A stretch of DNA of 64,000 bases from Polytrichum commune (GCA_950295325.1 OX485803.1:17980001-18044000), one strand, 5' to 3'. Counted from the first letter of the stretch, positions 12,881 through 25,966 are shown. The notes: a model not told the origin generated them from the sequence alone. Translations and numbers: made by a program.

Positions 12881-13238
12881 TCTTCCAAACCAAATGATTC
12901 TTGTATTCTCAACTTCTTTTCTCGCCTCGTCGTTTCGCATTCTTTGCCCCTTTTCGTTTCGCAACATCCGGTTGTTGGTGAGAGTCTCTGTACTTGGTTT
13001 AACAATAAAATCGATTTGGAAGTGAATTCGTGTGCCCACACACAACTCTCTGGTTCTCTAGTTCTACAGTGTGTTGATCCAATTTTGTAGCATGCCCGAG
13101 TTCTCTTACGAGGTTTTGGAACGGTTACTTGCATCAAGGCCTCTGGTGCATGACTCCACAAAAGACAATAGTATGTTTCGTTTTCATACTGTTACACCTT
13201 ACAATACATGAAACTGCATCAAATTCTTTGCAATCTTT
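12881..13238. other. Short intergenic stretch
   Basis: Slightly GC-richer than its surroundings. No gene could be supported. Confidence 0.35.
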
Positions 13239-13491
13239 AGAGTTATCCATTAACTCAACCGGAGTTTCAGTAGGGAGTTGGTTGTTTCGCATGCATGACT
13301 TCCCATGTTCGGTAAGTTCTGGGTGCATGCTTGGAGTTAATGTGGAGGTTTGAACGAAGGACATTCCATATTGGTTCATTGGGTACCAAACTCATTTTGG
13401 CAAATGACCAAAACTTATCAAACATGAAAAATCATGCATGCAAAACAACCAACTCCCTACTAAAACTCCGGTTGAGTTAATGGATAACTCT
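13239..13491. mobile_element. MITE with ~65-bp terminal inverted repeats, copy 1
   Basis: The left arm AGAGTTATCCATTAACTCAA and beyond pairs with the right end over about 65 bp with a few mismatches (both arms contain GTAGGGAGTTGGTTGTTT). TTT abuts both ends and could be a 3-bp target duplication. A diverged copy lies inside the Rpb12 intron at 58499-58860. Confidence 0.75.
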
Positions 13492-14184
13492 TTTGTCTCC
13501 ACATATTATGATACACAAACTTCATTCAGATTCACACGAATTAGCTTCAGTCTTCATCACTTGAGTCATCTCCTACATAATCATAGAATTTGCAGGTGCT
13601 TACTGTGAGTGAACATAAAGTTTGACTTTGTGGGTTCCTTTACGAAACATAGAAGACGATTTGCTACATGAAACTTTCAAAGGAAAAAACCAATGCTCCT
13701 TTGTCTGTAATTTATGAGTATTTAGAAAAAACGATCCGAAACGTGACAATAGAAATAATCTTAGAATTCAAAACCGTTGGAAAATGTATCATTCTAGATA
13801 CCTGAAGATTGACAAAGCTTGTACACATATTACATTGCTTCACATGTTGTGTTATGCTATTGATGTAAACGCTATTGCTCCTTTGTCATTGCATCGCTCA
13901 TTAATGCATATTTGTATTGTTTGGACTTGTTTTCTTTCATATTGTCTTATACAATATTTCAATTGAAGGGTATGTTCCATGTTAGTTAGGGCTTTGGTTG
14001 TGAGCAATTCATTGTTGTATTTTGATTTGTTTCTTGATTGGAAGAGGTTGGAAACAATTTGGTTTGCATTGTATTGTATTGATTCAAATTATAATTGGTG
14101 TTGGTTACGAGTTACAATTAGCTTTTTGTTTGGTTAGGGTTATAGTTATAGTTTCTTCTTCTAATTCAATTTAGTATATTAGCT
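13492..14184. other. AT-rich intergenic upstream of transposase relic
   Basis: No recognisable feature. It may include the decayed 5' end of the transposon that carries the transposase relic. Confidence 0.35.
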
Positions 14185-15194
14185 ATGCCTAGTTACTTGC
14201 ATAGATATAACCGCATAGATGATGCACTTCGCTCACAAATCATACATTATATTTTTAATGCCGGTTTATCTTATACTAACACAAGTGAACATTATAGTTA
14301 TCCTTGTGAGACTATCAGGAGCATAGCCATAGCCTTTGAGGGAGATGGTCAATTAATACCCAAATACAAAGTAAGTGTTCACTATCCAATTTTACAAGAT
14401 GAGCACTTCAATGGTTAGTAGAGAGGCTTCATGCAAATCCATACATCAACATAGAATCTCTTCATTGTCAATTGAATAAAGTTCTTCAGTTCCCACACCC
14501 TATATCTATAAGTTGTGTTTCAAAAGTCATACAAAGTCAAGTTGAATTTACCCTCAAGTTGATGCATTGTGAAACACATGATTAAGAACATCTTAGAGAG
14601 CATACAAAGTGGTGTCAAAAGTTTTCAGAGGTTGGTGGCAGTATGGTTGATGATGTATAAATGAACGAGGTTGGTTTCAGTGTACAGTTGACACATCTGT
14701 TTGAAAGGGCTCATTGAGGACAAAGATGCCAATGAATTTCTTAACTCAAAGGGGTCAAACTTTATATTTGGTGGTTGCAGTTGGTCGTGAAGGATGGGTG
14801 AATTAAGGAGACATTGCACAATATGTCACACTTGGTGCCTACAATATATGCAAGTTCTTAGAAATCATTCAGACCATGGTCATTACTAGCCTTGATGGAC
14901 AAAGGCTCATCTCATGAACAATGTCATATTTCACATATCTCGTCAATACAACAAGCTTTTGAAGATGTTGCACACATTTACTTATGTTTGCCATCATTTA
15001 GTCCATTTCTCAATGTTGCAAGATGGGTATTTGGACATATCAAAAACCATGTCCAATGGAATGATCTCCAAAATCACCAAACATTATTAAGTCACATTAA
15101 TGATGACGCCCAAACAATCATTGCACACATGGTCCAAGGTTGGATAAGAGAGTTCAATAGAAATTTGGTAGAGCTAGTTGTCGGGAGCAGTTAG
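14185..15194 (+). pseudogene. IS630/Tc1-type DDE transposase relic
   Basis: The first frame (14185-14418) carries a helix-turn-helix: SQIIHYIFNAGLSYTNTSEH followed by PCETIRSIAIAFEGDG, the arrangement used by Tc1/mariner and IS630 transposases to bind their ends. After several frameshifts come an EVGF segment near 14665, a VVAVGREGWV segment near 14770-14800 and then DKGSSHEQ (14898 on). LPSFSPFLNVARWVFGHIKN (14988-15047) matches the LPPYSPxLNPIE..F..iK block of the DDE_3 domain; the final acidic residue is replaced. Frameshifts and lost catalytic residues show it is dead. Terminal repeats were not located. Confidence 0.7.
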
Positions 15195-16001
15195 GAGAAT
15201 TTTGTACATGATGTTCCATCCTTTGTGAAATGAAGTTATACAGTTCATGAAATTGATTTTGTGAAGTTGTGATTTTGGGTACCAAATCGTGAAGTTGTTC
15301 ACAACATGTAGTGAAATTGGTTGAAAGGTCAAGTTAAATTGGTTGCCTATCTAGTGAACTTGAATTTGCAATTCCAATGAAATTGGTAGAACCTATCGCT
15401 AAATTGATTTATAAAATCATGAAATTGAGTTTGCTCCTTTTGTGAATTTATCTTACTAGAGGAGCATTTTGGCCTTGCATATCTTTCTTGCATGATTCTT
15501 ATGGTGTTTGTAAGAGTTGGAAACCATGTTCTTAATTCTAAGCAATAGGTTATCCGCAAAGCATGTTGAGAAGTCACATTTGAACAAAAAATTTATCCAC
15601 AAGTCCAAGGCACCTAATACCATCCCTTCTTGGAACATCCACAAAACTAAGAATATTGAGATCATTTTGAATTTTCCTTTGCATATCTCATTTATGACAA
15701 CCCCTTGTTACTTTATGTCTCTGAGAAGAAAAATATCATGGACAATGTGTAGGATTTTGCGGCCTCATATGATTTTGTATTGTGAAAGGATTGTCGGGGT
15801 TTCAACGAGTTGTCATTGTGTTCTTCAGTGTACTCATCCTTGACGGTACACTTTAAAGTCTAATTGTCTTTGTATTATAGTTTATTCCTCTTTATTGATT
15901 GGAATTAAATTTGGTCTTTAACCACTTAACATTGGTTTGTGCTTTGCAAACTCCTTGTTTCCACCTTATGTTGTATGTCCATTCAAATCCAAGGTTAGAG
16001 G
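15195..16001. other. Intergenic with possible upstream part of methylase relic
   Basis: Fragments in changing frames (e.g. SCHCVLQCTHP near 15810-15843) may be the decayed N-terminal part of the methylase-like relic that follows. Confidence 0.3.
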
Positions 16002-16016
16002 TTGGTTTTCAAAAGA

Positions 16017-16490
16017 AAGTGTGCAATGTCTGGGGTGGATGTGGAGACATTGGATGTATATTTTGATGTTAGATCCGTGAGCACTCACCTTATGAATGGG
16101 AAAGTGGCATGGAGAGGTGGTAGAGAAAACGACTTGGAATCAATGCAATTTTTGATTGAGGCTTTGACAACTTCCTCATCCATTGTACTTGATGCTTACA
16201 CATCTACAAGTTTATTTTTGACATATCCTCAAAATATATAATCTTTTTTGCTATGGAATGTTTCATGGCTTTTGCAAAATAATCAACTAAACATGTTTTG
16301 TCATTAGGTGCATCTATCCATACTTGCAAATGCAGTGGCCACCATCTAGTTGTGTACGAAGAGGACTTTGCATTATTTGAAGTTATTTTAGCCCCTTTGC
16401 ATGATCCAATGTCAACTCCCAATCGAAGGAGGTTGCCAATGCATATGAATGTCAAAATTGAAAATTTCATTTTAGAATAAAAGCCTTCAT
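16017..16490 (+). pseudogene. N6-adenine-methylase-like relic
   Basis: Plus-strand frames give SGVDVETLDVYFDVRSV and NGKVAWRGGRENDLESMQFL. SSIVLDAYTSTSLFL follows, resembling the SAM-binding VLDPFxGSG motif of DNA methylases. Another frame then gives CSGHHLVVYEEDFALFEVIL, resembling the GRxxxxxExDxxxF block that follows it in N6/N4 methylases. The glycines of motif I are replaced by serines and the two halves are out of frame, so it should be inactive. Such domains occur in plant transposon-associated genes, but the assignment rests only on motif spacing. Confidence 0.5.
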
Positions 16491-17313
16491 TGGAATACTT
16501 GTTTGAGTAATTTGGTATATGTGTACGAGGAGTTGAGGTGTTATACAACCCTCAAAGCAACATATGATTCTAGAATCAATTGTTTTCAAGGTAAAGTGTT
16601 AATTATTTCATTAAAAAACATTGTCACTTACAACTTGAAGGCACAAATGTGCATATAAAGCCATCAGAACTTTTGAAACATACAATATACGTGTAGGAAC
16701 ACATGTATTGTATTGGGAATAAATAATTTGATGAAATATCATCCTCAATACATCATTAAAGAGAAGTGTGAATCGATGCACATTTGTTGACATAGTTGGT
16801 GACACTATGACACTATTAGGAAATGTGGGCATAAGACATGACCCAATTTACAAGTGTTGAGTCCAATCTATTAACTTGACACTCATAAATAAGACCATGT
16901 CTTATTAACCACTTGTGTCAATGGGAAATGTGTTTTAGATCACACAATCCTAATAGCGCAATGACAATTGGACAACATGGTGGACAATATAATTAACCAC
17001 ATGCAAGGTGGAGGCAGATGGGCCACACTACGAACTTGTTGGAAGGAACTAAAGAACATCCCAATCTTCCAATCTTACCAATTTGTGACTCTTATGCATG
17101 GGCCTGACCGAGTGCAACGTAGTACAAACCAAGATGCAATAACAATCATGTTCAAAGTGTGGGAGTAAAGGTTGGATTTGCTGCACTTAAACCAATGGAC
17201 TTCACTTTGGTCCTAAGAACAACATCACAAGTGTTCATTCTATACCCACAAGTATGTAAGTTATGCACATGTAGGTAACACCTAGAAAGTTTGGTGTCCA
17301 TTTCTAAGCACTA
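16491..17313. other. Intergenic, nothing recognised
   Basis: A frame at 16968-17168 (GGGRWATLRTCWKELKNIP) looks like decayed coding sequence but matches nothing I can name. Confidence 0.35.
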
Positions 17314-17485
17314 CACTAAACATATGATTTAGTGTGACATTGAAATTGGTGTGCCATGTTAACTAGAGTGGTCCTTGTGACTTGTCATGAAGGATAAAGT
17401 GTAAATCTCACACCATCTCTGTTTCCACTTAGTGATTGCAAGACAATTAATGTGGGTCAATGATGCATGTTGTGAACCATGCTAA
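17314..17485. repeat. CACTA-like MITE fragment
   Basis: CACTACACTAAACATATGAT and a following ATTTAGTGTGACATTG match the ends of the family at 26499-26725. Interior blocks GTGCCATGTTAA and GATTGCAAGACAA recur at 53105-53165. Confidence 0.5.
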
Positions 17486-18623
17486 GTAAGATGTTTAAGA
17501 TGGATTTACATCAAAGAACCATGTGCAAGAAACTTAGGGTCCCCAAAACCCTTAATGACCCTTATTTTTGGACTCAAAATTGGACCCAACTTAAGAAGCG
17601 GTTTCTCAAACGCCGGAGAAATACTTTCTTGAGTGGGGACTATCAAGATTTCGACAGGAAAGTGATGCCATGTAAGTGCCACTTTATTTTCACATCATAC
17701 CACATGCTGAACGAGATCTCACACGAGATCTTGAGCTAGGTCTTCAACGAGATCTTAAACCAGATCTTACCACTTTGAGGATGTGCATACGAGGACCTGG
17801 CTGGGCCTCAAATCTCATCCCTTCCGTTTGTCCTGTTATGCTCGCCCATCTCGTCATCGCCGCTCACGTCCTCGATGCAATCAATCTCTGTCATCTCCGA
17901 CGTCCACATTTCTCAAATTCCTCTCTTCACTACACACTGCTTACACTCCCTCTATTCCTTCTCAAAAATTTCAATTACGTCATAACTCAATTGAGCTACT
18001 TTTGCCATATTGTTCGATGTCGAGGCCTCTGGCAATGGCACAATGACGCGTCCATCATTTGCAAGGGCGTGACGGCAATTGCGCAAAATCTCAGAAGAAG
18101 GAAAACAGAAATCTGTGGACTAAGTTACTAGTACATACAAAAATCTGAGACCGAGTGCTTGAAGGGCTTGGAGTTCATTGTAGACAGACGCTCACTCTGC
18201 GTTTCGTTTTTGGCCATAGCCAGTATGTAGATTCAACACCGGAGGCTAGGGCTTCACGGGCTTTAGCTTGGAATTTTTCTTCCTGTGATGCAAAGATTAT
18301 CATGGTGATGTGAGATGAGCATAAAAGAATGTCGCCATTTTTATCATGTTCATTATTTGCACAAAGAAGGATGCAAGCTCATGGATATGGAACTCTGGCG
18401 ATGGCGGTTGATGATGTCTCTTCTCTATTTTGCGCCTTCTGCGTAAGTAGTAAGTATAGGTTATAGACAAATTTTTATATAAAATGGCAATTGACTTCTG
18501 CTAGCTTTGTCAATCACGTTATGTCGGATCTTGCGTAGAGTCTAGTAGCTTTTTCTTATTCTTCCTTATTCTCTTCCTTTCTTTGAGAGACCTAAGATTC
18601 TGCAAACATTTGCAACGTTATCT
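17486..18623. other. Region upstream of the CSK gene
   Basis: Contains several imperfect AGATCTY units at 17715-17770 and a CT-rich, GC-richer stretch at 17800-18130. The promoter and 5' UTR of the downstream gene must lie here, but no TATA box could be assigned with confidence. Confidence 0.4.
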
Positions 18624-20952
18624 ATGGAGACTGCGACAACGAGTTCGACTTACCAGCTCTCTCATTCTTCGCTAGGGTTAGTGATAAAGAATGTACAGAC
18701 TGTTCCAAATTCTGTCAAAGTTTGTTGTGTACTCAAAATTGCGCGCAAACCGAAGTCCTATTCTCTCAGGATTCAGTGTTTCCAGGCACAACCGCTATAT
18801 CAGCCGAAATCAGTAGTCCCAGTAGTGTATGCTGCAGAGGGAGATGATGACAATTTTTGCTCAATCCAATCAGTATCATCAGACACATCAACGTCGAAAG
18901 TGCCAGAAAATTTCCTACATAAAGCGGAGGATCTTCCTACTTCAGCTTTGGCGGTAGCAGACGTGATTGGCACAGGGTTTACTGCTGTAAGGAAAGCCGA
19001 GGATTCGACGCACTTGTTATCAGCTGCCAGTGCTGAATTTCTGGCTCTTTGCACAGAGCAGCTTGGTCTCTGTGAGGAGCTTATAGGCCCTGCTGCCAAA
19101 TTTACGGTACAATTCTTGAACCTCCCTTTTATTGTATCCATCCACTATTGCAGCTGAATTGGATTTAAGAAATACCTGGAATACTTACTTCTGTTCTTGT
19201 GAGGAGTGTGCAGTTCTTTTGCTGTTTTGTGTTGTGGAACTCCCTACATGGTCTGCAGGATTGGCTGAAGAGCATGCCCATGATGTTGCTATGATGTTTG
19301 ATGCTGATGTTGCCACCAGCGTGAATTATGTTGTTGCTTCATCTTCAAGTTGGTCTAAGTCTATATGTAATCCAGACACGGGCATCTTGAGAATAAGAGC
19401 CCCACGAATACTGCTACCTCCTTTCAAATTGAACACCGCACCTATCTCCCTCAAGGGCAAGCCCTAGGTTCGCAAGGTTCGCACATGATTTGTTGAAAAT
19501 ATCCTGTGCTTCTGAATACCCCACTATGATTGGGTGGACCATAGGTGTGGACCAGAACCGGATATCAATTGCTATGAAGGTCACCCATTCGAGTACTATT
19601 CCAACCTTAAGCGGCTTAACCTCGGAGTTCCCATGGAATCCGGGTCAAGACCTTGGGTGTAAAGTCACTCCCTTCAACAACGTGCTATCTGCAAGTGCTG
19701 CATACTATAGAGATGTATCCTGCAGTTTCATGAAAACTCAGCAGTTCCTCACATCTGGCTCGTAGCAGAGTACAAATTAACCATGCAGCTGAAGCAAAGT
19801 CTCTGTTATTCTTTGGCTGATCATGTAATAGAATGGAGCAGACTCATTAGCCATTAGCGTGCAGATGAATGTACAATTTAATCATAAAGACATGAGTTGA
19901 TTCAGGACTGATTAGTTGACACAGTCGAGTTGCATCTTATGCCGGTGTGGCCATTGGCAGGTGTACATCAGGCCTGCTGAAAGTTACAGCACAGGGCAAT
20001 TGGAGTTCCATTGCATGGCAGTTTACCCGAGCCAACAAGAAGAGCTGCTGGTGCTGAAGCAAACTGATTCTCTTGTGTCTGTTACTTTGGCTGAGGGAGA
20101 ATTGATCAAGCAAGAGGTTCGTTGGGGGTCCATGTCTCAGCACCATACTCTCACCTGATTCTGAGTTTGATATCTCCCATAAGATTCACCCTATATACAG
20201 TCATCTATTCGAACAAATAACTGCTAGTATTGTCATGAACTAATACATGAATGGAATTTGAGGTGCTGTACAGAGTTGAAAGGATGAAAGTGAGTATCCT
20301 TCAAGATAGTGAAGGTGGAAGAAAAAATGATCAGCTTCTTTGGATTTGTATCCACTTTATACCGAACATTAATTGTTCATGACCTGCAATATAAAGTCAC
20401 GAGGTTTGCAAATCCTTTATTTTATGAAACAGTAGTACATGTGTAAGAACGATCACATGCTTGAAGAAATACATCATAAGTGTCAAATCACAAGGTGTGC
20501 AACCTCTGGAATAAATATTCATTCTTACAAAAGTCAGAGTGCAGTCATTGTCATATGACGAATTTCCAGTTCATAAACAAGAAGAGTAATTGACAGTAGT
20601 TATTGGTGATGCATGCCTTGTAGTTTTCTGATGTGAATGATTGCAGGTTGTGGAGGTGGCAAGTATCTCAGCAATCATACTACCAATGGTGAAAGATTCG
20701 TTTCTTATAGGGCTATTAGTAGTAGAAGGTGTAGCAAAGCCCCGAAAGTCAGCAAAGGTAAAGCCAGTGAAACCTGTATGGCCTCCAAGGAAAAGTACAT
20801 CGGAGGTCATCTCAGCTCTCAGTAAACAGCAACTTACAGAGCTTGCAAAAGTTGCACGGTCTTTGGCTCTAGCATGTGTTATGGACCAGGTGAGGTGGTC
20901 TCCTCATCTTTACTTCTTGTGGTCATACTACTTTCAAGATGATTATCTGTGT

Positions 20953-20985
<33 letters not shown>

Positions 20986-23900
20986 CATATACACATATTT
21001 TGCAAGAACTGAAAATATTGGAGATGAATCAAATATCATGAAAGCTGGAACCTGTTTCTTCCAACCATATTCTGCTAGTATGGGTGCAAGATAACATCCA
21101 GACTAACTTCTAAAATGTCCACACTATTCTAGTCTGAGAAGCATTGGCAGTATAGATCGGTTTGGCCTTTGTGCACACAAATTGAAATGAAGGGTGTAGA
21201 TTTCATGCAACATTTTTAGATTGTCATACACAGGAATGGTTGACCAAATAGAGTACACATAGTAAGTTGTTCTTAGTGGAGTCATGTAATCTAGGTACAA
21301 TTCAAGTATTCAAAGGAAACTCTACTGATTCAAATGCGGAATTTGATTTGGCAGAGAGCATTATTGCTGCAGAAATCAACAATGCAGAAAGGTGATCAAA
21401 TTGATGGCCTTCTGGAGCAAGTGAGACTACCCACTATATAGCTACCATACCCTTTCCTAACAAGTATTTCCTATTTTCCCCTTTCCTAACATTTGCCTGT
21501 CCGAGCCTTCTGAGCTTACAGTGGGTTGTATATTCTCTGGGTGAAGGCACAAGGACCTCTGCAAGCAGTGAGAACATTAGGGCAACTGCTCCTTCCGCAC
21601 TTAAAGAGAGGCGAGGTTTCAATTTATACCCTTCCCTCATTGTGATTTTTATATAATGTTGTGGATGCCATTTTCAGTTTATGGGATTTGCAAGATGATG
21701 GCTGTGCACATAATCTCATTTACCAAAGTTTCAACAGAAAAAAGCACCTGTCTCATTGAACCCAGATTTCTCTCAATTTCAGTTTCACAAACAAGTCATA
21801 CTTGAATATCGCACACTATTTAGTAATCATTACTATTTTTATCCTTATCAAAGGGTAGTGGTTCTGCTTATGAGGGTTGCGTCCTGGGTATTGTCATTAT
21901 TAACGAACCAGCTCTATTGAGTGTTCTAGTAAGCCGAAATTTGAAGGTAGTATGATCCCATCATCCAATGAGAAGGAAAAGATGATTAAGTGCTTGTCTA
22001 CACCATGTCTCTGTAAAAGAAACCAAATCACATTCTTCAATTAAATCGTGACGACTTTATTGCAGAAGATGTAAGGTCTGGGCTAGGCACACCAATGCAT
22101 TTTAGTGCTTGTCAGGATCAACACTTCTCCTTGGAAGTTCTAGGGCTGTTTCATTGGAGTTGTCATGTGGTTTGTCATGTAGAAGTAGTTGTCTCTCCCT
22201 AGCTCTTGAACTTAGGGGTGTGAGTCTTCAGATCTCACGAGACTTTGTTGAAGATATCATGGTGCAAGGAGCCCGTATGAAGGACGTGCTTCAACAGCTA
22301 CACAATGTGGCCCAGGTCCAATACCACTCTTCTGTCAACTTGCTCAGATGCATATCTGCTTGATGTGTTCTAGGGGACAATTGTTTTATTGGCTTTTGTT
22401 CAGATGGTTTAGGAGGTTTCCTAAGTTCTTTAGGAGATTTGAGTTTCAAATTATGATGCATGCTAAAATTGTAACATATTGAAAGGACATACTTTTTCAG
22501 ATAGCTGTATGGTTTGATGGATGCTTACGGTTGGTCATCAACTCTAAAGGTCAAGTAAGTCCAGCCTGGGCCTAATACAGGGCCAAATACGATATCTTCA
22601 TGGGCTTGCCACAAGTACCACAAATTTGTGAGAGACCCTCATATTCTTCAGAGAATATACCATGCTCCATAGATGCCACTGTAGGGTATGCAGGGGTACC
22701 TTGTCGCATCCAGGGGTATACGCAATACACCAATGGCCTTCATGGGCTCAATAACAGGGACCTAATCTATTGCTGGTTACTTCCAAGTGGATCAGAAGTT
22801 GAAGTTTTCTAGACATATTTGTATGCAGAGTGGTCCCAACATATTTCAACCTAGTGAAGATTTGGAAGGGGGTTACCCAAAGGAGTTATCAGAGCCAGAC
22901 TGTGTGCCACAAGGTTATGTTGATAACTGTGACGTCACTCAGAAACAAGGATTGCTGCCTGCTGCTTACTTGGAAGGCCAAGACTTTGAAGCCCCAATGC
23001 CACCACTTGCACTTGCTCCACTACCCCAGTATGATAACACCAGGTAAACCAGAACATTTCAGGTCTTCATCCTGTGCACCACATTATTCAAGGACTGTGA
23101 GATTATCAGTAAGATATTGTAATATAGATAATCATTTGCTTTATGACTACACTGATCATGTTAAAGAGGGTGCGCAGATGTATAATGTGGCCCACAGTAT
23201 AAACCGTCACGTAGGAATATAGTGTGCAACCCTAGGTACACTTGTCATGCATCCATGATACAGCCACCTCCTTCCTCTAGGTTGGAATTTTGTCAAATGC
23301 ACACTACTTTCAAGCCAATAGAAATCCTGTAACCTGCAATTTGGACCTCTGATTCAAATATTGTGGGTTTGTAAATAGTGTGCACTCATAAGATTAGCCC
23401 CAAAGTCTTTAGTGTGGAAATAAGCTCTACAGTGTGGTCCATAGTTTTTATCATATTCAGTGCAGCTGTTGGAATTTGCCAACCTCTTGTGAATGCCACT
23501 GCTTGAAGTATTGATTTGCTTAAGACTCTTGTGGATGTAGACCATGTGATGTAGCTGAAGTTTTGCGATTGTTGGGACAAGCAGCAAACGGGCTAGCAAA
23601 TCAGAGGGGCCAAAAGCTTCAGATTACATCGTGCTCTCCACTATATGCAGCAGTTGATGCAGACAGTCTTCGCCGTGCCTGCAGCCATCTTCTTGAGACT
23701 GCTTTGCAACATACACCAAAAGGTGGATATGTGAGGACTGATGCAATGAGGGCACCTGGAGGTGGGGTTCTTATTATTATAGAGGACAATGGGACAGACA
23801 TATTGGTAATTGCTACATCTCATACTTTTTGCATACTCTTTATAACACCAGATATATGCAATCTTTTGATGATAGCCATTATTTTAATCTGTAAGTGTCA

Positions 23901-24647
23901 GAGGGCCTCACCACGCATAAAATTATGTATTTGAGCCATTTTAAGCTAATTGGCCCTATCTAAAATGAACTCATTCTTCAAGTGCGCTTTTCAAATAGGT
24001 TGAATATTAATTGAAGATTTGAGTCCAAATATACATCCTGTGTGCCCTTGGATACATATACTACTCAGTATTGTGATCATCAATGTGACATATGTATATA
24101 TTTTTATTTTCTCTTTGACATAAGATAATCTACTAAATGAAGTTTCACACCCATAAATATATTTAAAGACTTGGGGAGGCTTGTAGAAATTGTGTATATT
24201 AGTTGTACATTGAACCCCTTGGTCCTTTAAGGGTCAAAACCTGGGCCTAGATTGCACCATTTCCAAGTGTGTGAATGCTTTAATTGTGTGACCAACAATT
24301 GTCACAAACATTGAAGCGCTTCAGATTGGTATTTAGGTGGTCCATGGGAGACAGTCCAATCTACCCCTGAAAAGCTTTGTACTGATAGGTCATTGATCAT
24401 GGTTCTTGCCATGCAGATGCAGGGCCGTGGTTCGGGTCCCGCAAAACCTGGATGGAGGGGTACAGACTTGGAACATGCACTTGTGGAAGAGGATGTTGAG
24501 TTTATCCGAGATATTGTCGAGCTGCAACTGGGTGGTGTCCTTCGGATTCAATCCCCTCATTTACAAAATGCTCTCCCAGGAGCTGGTGGCTCTCATGTTG
24601 AAATATGGCTTCCTGCTGTCCCCAATTCTGATGACTGTCATGATTAA
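18624..24647 (+). CDS. CSK: Chloroplast sensor kinase (CSK), nine exons
   Basis: Exons: 18624-19106, 19961-20116, 20647-20889, 21355-21420, 21547-21615, 22232-22315, 22829-23043, 23541-23805, 24417-24647. All introns are GT-AG and the phases join to 603 codons, close to the 611 of Arabidopsis CSK. The N-terminus is Ser/Thr-rich with few acidic residues, as in a plastid transit peptide. Residues ~90-290 should be the GAF-type sensor region (FLALCTEQL, LAKVARSLALACVMDQ). The dimerisation helix reads LLEQAQGPLQAVRTLGQLLL, with Glu315 where bacterial kinases have the phosphoacceptor His. The ATPase domain follows (PMPPLALAPL; SLRRACSHLLETAL as N-box; IEDNGTD as G1; GAGGSHVEIWLP at the end). CSK is known to link plastoquinone redox state to plastid transcription. 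The motifs identify the family; activity is not shown. Confidence 0.93.
20953..20979. repeat. (CA)n microsatellite in CSK intron 3
   Basis: About 13 CA units followed by a short AT/ATAC tract, 64 bp past the exon 3 donor. Confidence 0.9.
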
Positions 24648-25189
24648 AGCATCTTTGTAGGATTATGAGAGTTATTTGTAGGGAACCACTTGAGAGCCAG
24701 ACGGTTGTTTTTGTCTATACCTCTTATCATATCAGCAACTACTGTGTGGTAAAGATAGATAATCAACAAGTTGAACTACTTTTCAAAGTGGATTAGTCAT
24801 CCTTTTGGGTGAAATGTCCAGTGGCTCAATTGTGCCATCAACTATGTATTACAAATCTTACTACAACATATAGGAGTTTTATGTGATTGGCGAATACTAA
24901 TGAGTTGTGTGATGAATTGGAGGAAAGATGTAGAGGTCTATGTAGAGGTGCTAGCCTCCCTTGGTGTTGTGAATGTTCTGTACCCCCTTCTTTCTATGAA
25001 CCGCTCTAGGAAATTGACGAATTGTAAATCAAATCAATGAATTTGGCCAAACCCCTAGAGGAATGTACTCTCATAATTAATACCAATTCAATAAAGGAAA
25101 GATTATTTCATTCTTCTTTGACTTGCTTTCAGACAATGGCATTACTTATGTATCAATATCTGGGGTGAAAATAATTGATTTGGTCATAT
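24648..25189. other. 3' flank of CSK
   Basis: AT-rich. It presumably contains the 3' UTR and polyadenylation site (AATAAA-like hexamers occur) but no further gene. Confidence 0.4.
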
Positions 25190-25420
25190 TCCTTAGTTGA
25201 GCAATTACAGATGAACCGGTAGATTCAGAAGAAACTGGTTCAAATTCAAGACTTCAGGAAATACACCCATCCATTTAGAATTATTTACAGAATATTCCTC
25301 AATCCAATAAAGGAAAGCCAAAAGATGTCAATATGTAACCGGTTGGTCTTGGAAACGCTAGAATCTCAACCGATTATGCCCAAAAATCTCTGTGGACATT
25401 GCTATGAAGTTTCTCATTGA
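25190..25420 (-). repeat. Dispersed repeat family A, inverted copy
   Basis: The reverse complement contains GAAGTCTTGAATTTGAACCAG...GGTTCATCTG and ACCGGTTACATATTGACATC, matching 2010-2230. Confidence 0.6.
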
Positions 25421-25462
25421 AGTATAATCAAGGTCAAGTTGACATAAATTGGAATCATGCCA

Positions 25463-25895
25463 CATAACATTAAGTAGCAATGCTAGGAGGGTACCCTTTG
25501 AGTACCCACAATATTACCTCAACAAGAAGGGAAAAGCTTGCGAAGCAAGGGTGAATGAATGGATAAGTAATCAAATATAGTAGCTTCAAAAAGATATCAA
25601 AGAGGTTTCCAATGTGGGTGTCAGGAGACTTTTCCAAAAGTGCAACTACCTTTTTGACCTCACCAACTTTCCCATTGCTTTATAGCTATTTAGATTCGTT
25701 TAGATCATAATTTAGCCTAGATTAAAACCTTTACCATCACTTGGCATTAGTTTTGTCCTAGAAATTGACATAATTAATTCTAAGCATTGAAAGTAATTAC
25801 CCAAATAAATTAAAAATAGCCTAAGTAAAACTTAGAAGTAGTGCTACCTTTGCTCTTGAAAGAGCATCATTCCGGGCTTGGTACTTAATGTTATG
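25463..25895 (+). repeat. Dispersed repeat family E, copy 1
   Basis: About 430 bp with close similarity to 43344-43814 in the same orientation, from CATAACATTAAGTAGCAATG to the TACTTAATRTTATG end. The other copy carries an extra segment near its 3' end. No terminal inverted repeats and no coding sequence, so it may be an LTR fragment or SINE-like unit. Confidence 0.75.
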
Positions 25896-25966
25896 CACTC
25901 TTGGAGACTTGTGCATGGATATGAATTTATGGGTGGTGTTCCATTCTATATTTAGCCTCTAACATG

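Noticed and set aside
19132..19467. Open frame in CSK intron 1 as an exon or separate gene
   Set aside because: Exons 1 and 2 join in phase without it and it has no recognisable domain.
23354..23823. Minus-strand frames overlapping CSK exon 8
   Set aside because: They are shadows of the plus-strand exon, which carries the conserved kinase motifs.
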